A stretch of 64,000 bases of DNA. Origin: Amycolatopsis acidicola. GTDB lineage: Bacteria; Actinomycetota; Actinomycetes; Mycobacteriales; Pseudonocardiaceae. The position numbers and the translations under genes are program-made. Shown here in pieces: positions 61,043 through 64,000 of this stretch. How positions within the stretch are numbered: position 1 is the first letter of the stretch; each line of letters begins with the position of its first letter. The notes below the pieces were generated by a model. That model did no database searches, had not been told where the DNA came from, and worked only from the letters and a program-made list of their open reading frames with translations. The stretch covers positions 36,968 to 100,967 of the forward strand of contig NZ_VMNW02000024.1 of the NCBI RefSeq assembly GCF_007713735.2, in the 5' to 3' direction.

Positions 61043-61775
61043 CTGGCGGCATTCGCGGGCGTTGACCTGCTGGTTTCTTTTCGCCCTTTACGGGCAGACC
61101 TGACGTTGCGGGAGAAAGCCAACGAGGATCTGCGTTTCGACGCGGCCGAACGAAGGATCACCGAGCTATACCTCAAAGCCGTCGAACACCTGGGATCGGA
61201 AAAGGCTCCGGTGCGACTTGCCGGGCTGTACGCGCTCGACCGGCTTGCCCAGGACAATCCACCACAGCGCCAGACGATCGTGAACGTCATCAGTGCTTAC
61301 CTGCGCATGCCGTATCAGCTCCCGGCCGACAACGGTGAACAGTTGCAGGAGCGTGAAGTCCGGATCACGGCCCAACGGATCATCACCGGCCATCTCAACC
61401 CGGACAACGAGGACGGCAGCCGGTTCTGGGAGCACATCAGGCTGGACCTGAGCGGCGCCCTGCTCATCGACTTCTCCCTGCAGTCCTGCGAACTGGGCGA
61501 CTCCCGTTTCGACCGGTTCGACCGCGGGACACATTTCCTGCGGGACACCAAGTTCACGAAGTCATCCTTCGCCGGCACCGCGCTTTTCGGGCAAGCAGTG
61601 TTCGCGCGCGACGCTGACTTCGACCGGTCGACGTTCCTGGAGGACGTGTGGTTGGGACGCGTGGTTCAGTGGCGCCGCGTTCAGCAGCTACACCGCCTTC
61701 CGCGACGCCACCCTCGACGGTGTCCCGTTCGAGCCGTGGGAACTCAACCCCCGCGACCTGGACCCGCTGGACTAA
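61043..61775 (+). pseudogene. pentapeptide-repeat protein, 5' truncated and frameshifted
   Basis: The frame from 61043 reads ANEDLRFDAAERRITELYLK, EKAPVRLAGLYALDRLAQDN and QRQTIVNVISAYLRMPY, a common lead of actinobacterial pentapeptide-repeat proteins, then pentapeptides (ALFGQAVFARDADFDRSTFL). At 61654-61656 the frame breaks: dropping one G of the GGG run there gives VWLDAWFSGAAFSSYTAFRD and a natural end at the TAA 61773-61775. No ATG or GTG lies in frame before 61106, where a TTG is the only start option, and the usual N-terminal membrane segments are missing. The gene is therefore probably dead, unless the extra G is a sequencing error. Confidence 0.75.
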
Positions 61776-63232
61776 GCGGGCATGCGGTTGATCGCGTGGT
61801 CTCCCGTCGCCCATAGGTATTGCGTCGCGTAGGCGCGCCAGGGGCGCCACGCGCTGGAATAGCGGGTCAAGGCCGCCGGAGTTGTTGGCAGGCTTAGGGA
61901 TTCGGCGGCGTAGCGGATTCCTAGGTCGGTCGGAGTGAAGGCATCCGGGTCGCCGAGGGCGCGCATCGCGATGGTTTCGACCGTCCACGGGCCGAAACCG
62001 GGCAGCTCCGCGAGTTGCGCGCAGGCCCGTTCCCAGTCGCTGCCGGTGCTCAGGTCCAGCGCGCCCGTCGCGAGCGCTTCGATCAACGTCGTGAGGGTTC
62101 TGCGGCGACTCTCCGGAAAGGCCAGGTTCGCCGGATCCAGCTCGGAAAGTGCCGCCACCGAAGGAAAAACGTGCGTCAGCCCGCCCGCGGGGTCCGGCAC
62201 CGGCGTGCCGCAGGCCGTCACGAGGCGGGAAGCGTGGGTGCGGGCCGCGGCGGTCGAGACCTGCTGCCCCAGCACCGCACGCACGGCGAACTCCTCGGCA
62301 TCCACGGTCCGCGGCACGCGGCGGCCGGGCGCCTTTCGCACCAGGGGCGCGAGAACCGGGTCTTCGCTGAGGAGCGCGTCGACCGCGACCGGGTCGGCGT
62401 CGAGGTCCAGCAGCCTGCGACAGCGGGCGATCGCGGTGGTCAGGTCACGCAGATCGGTCACGTTCAGCCGGCACTCGACGTGCTCGGGCGTCGGACGCAG
62501 CGCGACGATCCCATGCCCGTGCGGCAATCGCAGCGTGCGCCGGTACGCGCCGTCCCGCCATTCCTCGACGCCGGGCACTCCGGTCGCGACGAGATGGCCG
62601 AAGAGATTGTCCGGGCAGAGCGGCGCTCGATATGGCAGGCGCAGCGAAATCGCGCCGGACGACGGTTGCTGCCGGGACCGGGTGCGCAACTCGCTCGGGG
62701 TGAGGGCGAAAACCTCGCGGACGGTTTCGTTGAACGTCCGGACGCTGGCGAATCCGGCCGCGAACGCCACATCCGCCATCGGCACGGCGCTGGTTTCGAT
62801 GAGCAGCCGCGCCGTCTGCGCCCGTTGTGCGCGCGCCAGCGCGAGCGGGCCCGCACCGAGTTCCGCGAGCAGCTGCCGCTGGATTTGCCTTACGCTGTAA
62901 CCCAAACGCGTGGCCAGCCCCGGCACACCCTCGCGGTCGACGACACCGTCCGCGATCAACCGCATGGCCCGCGCGACGAGATCCGCCCGTTCGTTCCACT
63001 GTGGAGAACCCGGGCTCGCGTCCGGACGGCACCGTTTGCACGCGCGGTAACCGGCCTGCTGGGCAGCGGCCGCGCTCGGGTAGAAGCGCATGTTCCGCAC
63101 CTTCGGCGGAACGACGGGACAACTCGGGCGGCAGTAGATCCGGGTGGTCACCACCGCGCAGAAGAACCACCCGTCGAACCGCGCGTCCTTCGACTGCACC
63201 GCCCGGACGCACCGCTCCCTGTCCTCATGCAC
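61772..63232 (-). CDS. Ada/AlkA-type bifunctional alkylation repair regulator and DNA glycosylase
   Basis: 486 residues from GTG 63232. The N-terminal Ada zinc domain has Cys34, Cys38, Cys65 and Cys68 (TTRIYCRPSC and CKRC); the first is the usual methyl acceptor. Then an AraC-type helix-turn-helix (about 80-180), then an AlkA N-terminal domain and a helix-hairpin-helix glycosylase domain with LAELPGFGPWTVETIAMRAL and Asp in FTPTDLGIRYA as catalytic residue. It repairs methylated DNA and probably regulates itself and neighbours. A GGAAG precedes the start closely. Its stop overlaps the pentapeptide pseudogene end, on the opposite strand. Upstream codons in the same frame are open but overlap the divergent nitroreductase and look non-coding. 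Confidence 0.85.
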   Translation of the reverse strand: MHEDRERCVRAVQSKDARFDGWFFCAVVTTRIYCRPSCPVVPPKVRNMRFYPSAAAAQQAGYRACKRCRPDASPGSPQWNERADLVARAMRLIADGVVDREGVPGLATRLGYSVRQIQRQLLAELGAGPLALARAQRAQTARLLIETSAVPMADVAFAAGFASVRTFNETVREVFALTPSELRTRSRQQPSSGAISLRLPYRAPLCPDNLFGHLVATGVPGVEEWRDGAYRRTLRLPHGHGIVALRPTPEHVECRLNVTDLRDLTTAIARCRRLLDLDADPVAVDALLSEDPVLAPLVRKAPGRRVPRTVDAEEFAVRAVLGQQVSTAAARTHASRLVTACGTPVPDPAGGLTHVFPSVAALSELDPANLAFPESRRRTLTTLIEALATGALDLSTGSDWERACAQLAELPGFGPWTVETIAMRALGDPDAFTPTDLGIRYAAESLSLPTTPAALTRYSSAWRPWRAYATQYLWATGDHAINRMPA

Positions 63233-63301
63233 GCTTCCAGCATCCCCGCTGGTGCGACGTTCGCCTAGCAGGATTGCGACATCGTCCTCGACAATGGGGC
63301 G

Positions 63302-63811
63302 ATGGAAACCCGGGACGCCATCACCGCACGCCGCAACGTCCGCGAGTACACCGGGGACCCCATCCCCGGCGAACACCTCGACCGGATCCTGGAAGCCGGC
63401 CGCCGCGCACCGTCTTCACGGAACACCCAGCCGTGGGACTTCGTCGTGGTGACCGACCGCGACCGGCTCGTCGAACTGGCCAAGGTGTGGCAAGGAGCCG
63501 GGCACGTGGCGGGCTCAGCCGCGACGATCGCCCTCATCGGCCCGGTGCACGAGGCCGGCGGCGAGCGAGTGCAGTACGACCTCGGCCAGGCCACCGCGAA
63601 CATCATGCTCGCCGCGACCGACCTCGGCATCGGCTCCGGTCACTCGGCGGTGCGGGACCAGGTGCTGGCGCAGGAGCTGCTGGGATTCCCGGACGACCGG
63701 GCGTGCCTGTACCTGATCGCGCTGGGGTACCCGGCCGGACGACCTTTGCGGCCGATTCGGAAGCCGGATCGGCGGGCGTTCGACGATGTGGTGCATCGGG
63801 AGCGGTGGTAG
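63302..63811 (+). CDS. nitroreductase family FMN protein
   Basis: 169 residues from ATG 63302. ITARRNVREYTGDPI is the FMN phosphate-binding start of nitroreductases; APSSRNTQPWDFVVVTD, LGQATANIMLAATDLGIGSG and IALGYPAG follow in the usual order. Length is at the short end of the family. It reduces nitro compounds or related substrates using NAD(P)H. It is divergent from the Ada/AlkA gene with a 69-base gap holding both promoters. Confidence 0.85.
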   Translation: METRDAITARRNVREYTGDPIPGEHLDRILEAGRRAPSSRNTQPWDFVVVTDRDRLVELAKVWQGAGHVAGSAATIALIGPVHEAGGERVQYDLGQATANIMLAATDLGIGSGHSAVRDQVLAQELLGFPDDRACLYLIALGYPAGRPLRPIRKPDRRAFDDVVHRERW

Positions 63812-63922
63812 TCGGGTTTTTGGTTGCGCTGGTTGGTTGCGCTGGTTGGTGGTTGCGTTGGGGCAGCAACGGACGCGCGGGGCGCGCTGTGTGGACCCCT
63901 CCGCCGCCCCGATCTGTGAGTG
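63812..63922. other. GT-rich intergenic tail with short direct repeats
   Basis: Right after the nitroreductase stop, GGTTGCGCTGGTT-type units repeat two to three times (about 63820-63862). No gene or promoter is evident. A long palindrome follows. Confidence 0.5.
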
Positions 63923-63986
63923 TTTGCGATCTTGGGGCTGCGTCAAGGCGGGAAAGAGTACCTTGACCCAGCCCCAAGATCGCAAA
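63923..63986. repeat. 26-bp inverted repeat with 12-base loop
   Basis: Arms 63923-63948 and 63961-63986 pair with a single mismatch around the loop GGGAAAGAGTA. It is far longer than needed for a terminator. It may be a dispersed palindromic repeat or a terminator of the nitroreductase gene; the next feature beyond the window edge would help decide. Confidence 0.85.
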
Positions 63987-64000
63987 AGCAGGCTGGGGAT

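Noticed and set aside
1..64000. tRNA, rRNA, CRISPR arrays, insertion sequences
   Set aside because: No cloverleaf, rRNA segment, regularly spaced repeats or transposase motif was found in the window.

Overview
The window is a very GC-rich actinobacterial segment with dense coding, frequent GTG starts and WXG100/mycosin-type genes of a type VII (ESX) secretion neighbourhood. A member of the Pseudonocardiales, for example Amycolatopsis or a relative, is my best guess; this is inference from composition and gene content, not a database match.

Positions 1-53205 are one minus-strand reading frame. It starts at a GTG with a strong ribosome binding site near 53205 and is still open at position 1, so at least 17,735 codons (roughly 1.9 MDa) are present and the C-terminus lies outside the window. 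It is not a polyketide or peptide synthetase. In order from the N-terminus it shows: a helical, partly hydrophobic secretion-type N-terminal region; a Pro/Gln/Thr linker; several families of small alpha/beta repeats; a SecA-like motor ATPase; an acidic linker; a trypsin/HtrA-like serine protease with an intact His/Asp/Ser triad; then about 25 kb of large repeated units that carry two HExxH zincin domains, an ADP-ribosyltransferase-like domain plus a decayed copy of it, and four kinase/APH-like modules; and a tail of small tandem repeats. I read it as a giant type VII secreted polymorphic effector. The fusion of a SecA-type motor, a protease and several candidate toxin domains in one chain is the main candidate for an undescribed system.

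Positions 53206-59670 hold small genes consistent with secretion of this protein: a WXG100-like partner overlapping a YbaB/EbfC-like gene (minus strand, just upstream of the giant gene), a mycosin-like protein that has lost all three catalytic residues (plus), a tandem pair of WXG100 proteins (minus), and two further substrate-like proteins, one an EspB/PPE-like protein with a long proline-rich tail (plus). No ecc core genes (EccB/C/D/E) are in the window, so export would depend on a machine encoded elsewhere.

Positions 59671-64000 return to ordinary chromosome: a GT87 polyprenol-dependent mannosyltransferase-like membrane protein, a decayed pentapeptide-repeat gene (5' truncated and frameshifted), an Ada/AlkA-type alkylation repair protein, a nitroreductase, and a long palindrome at the right edge. 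A short palindrome, TCCACAGTGGA, recurs far more often than expected across the window, in both strands and in unrelated genes.
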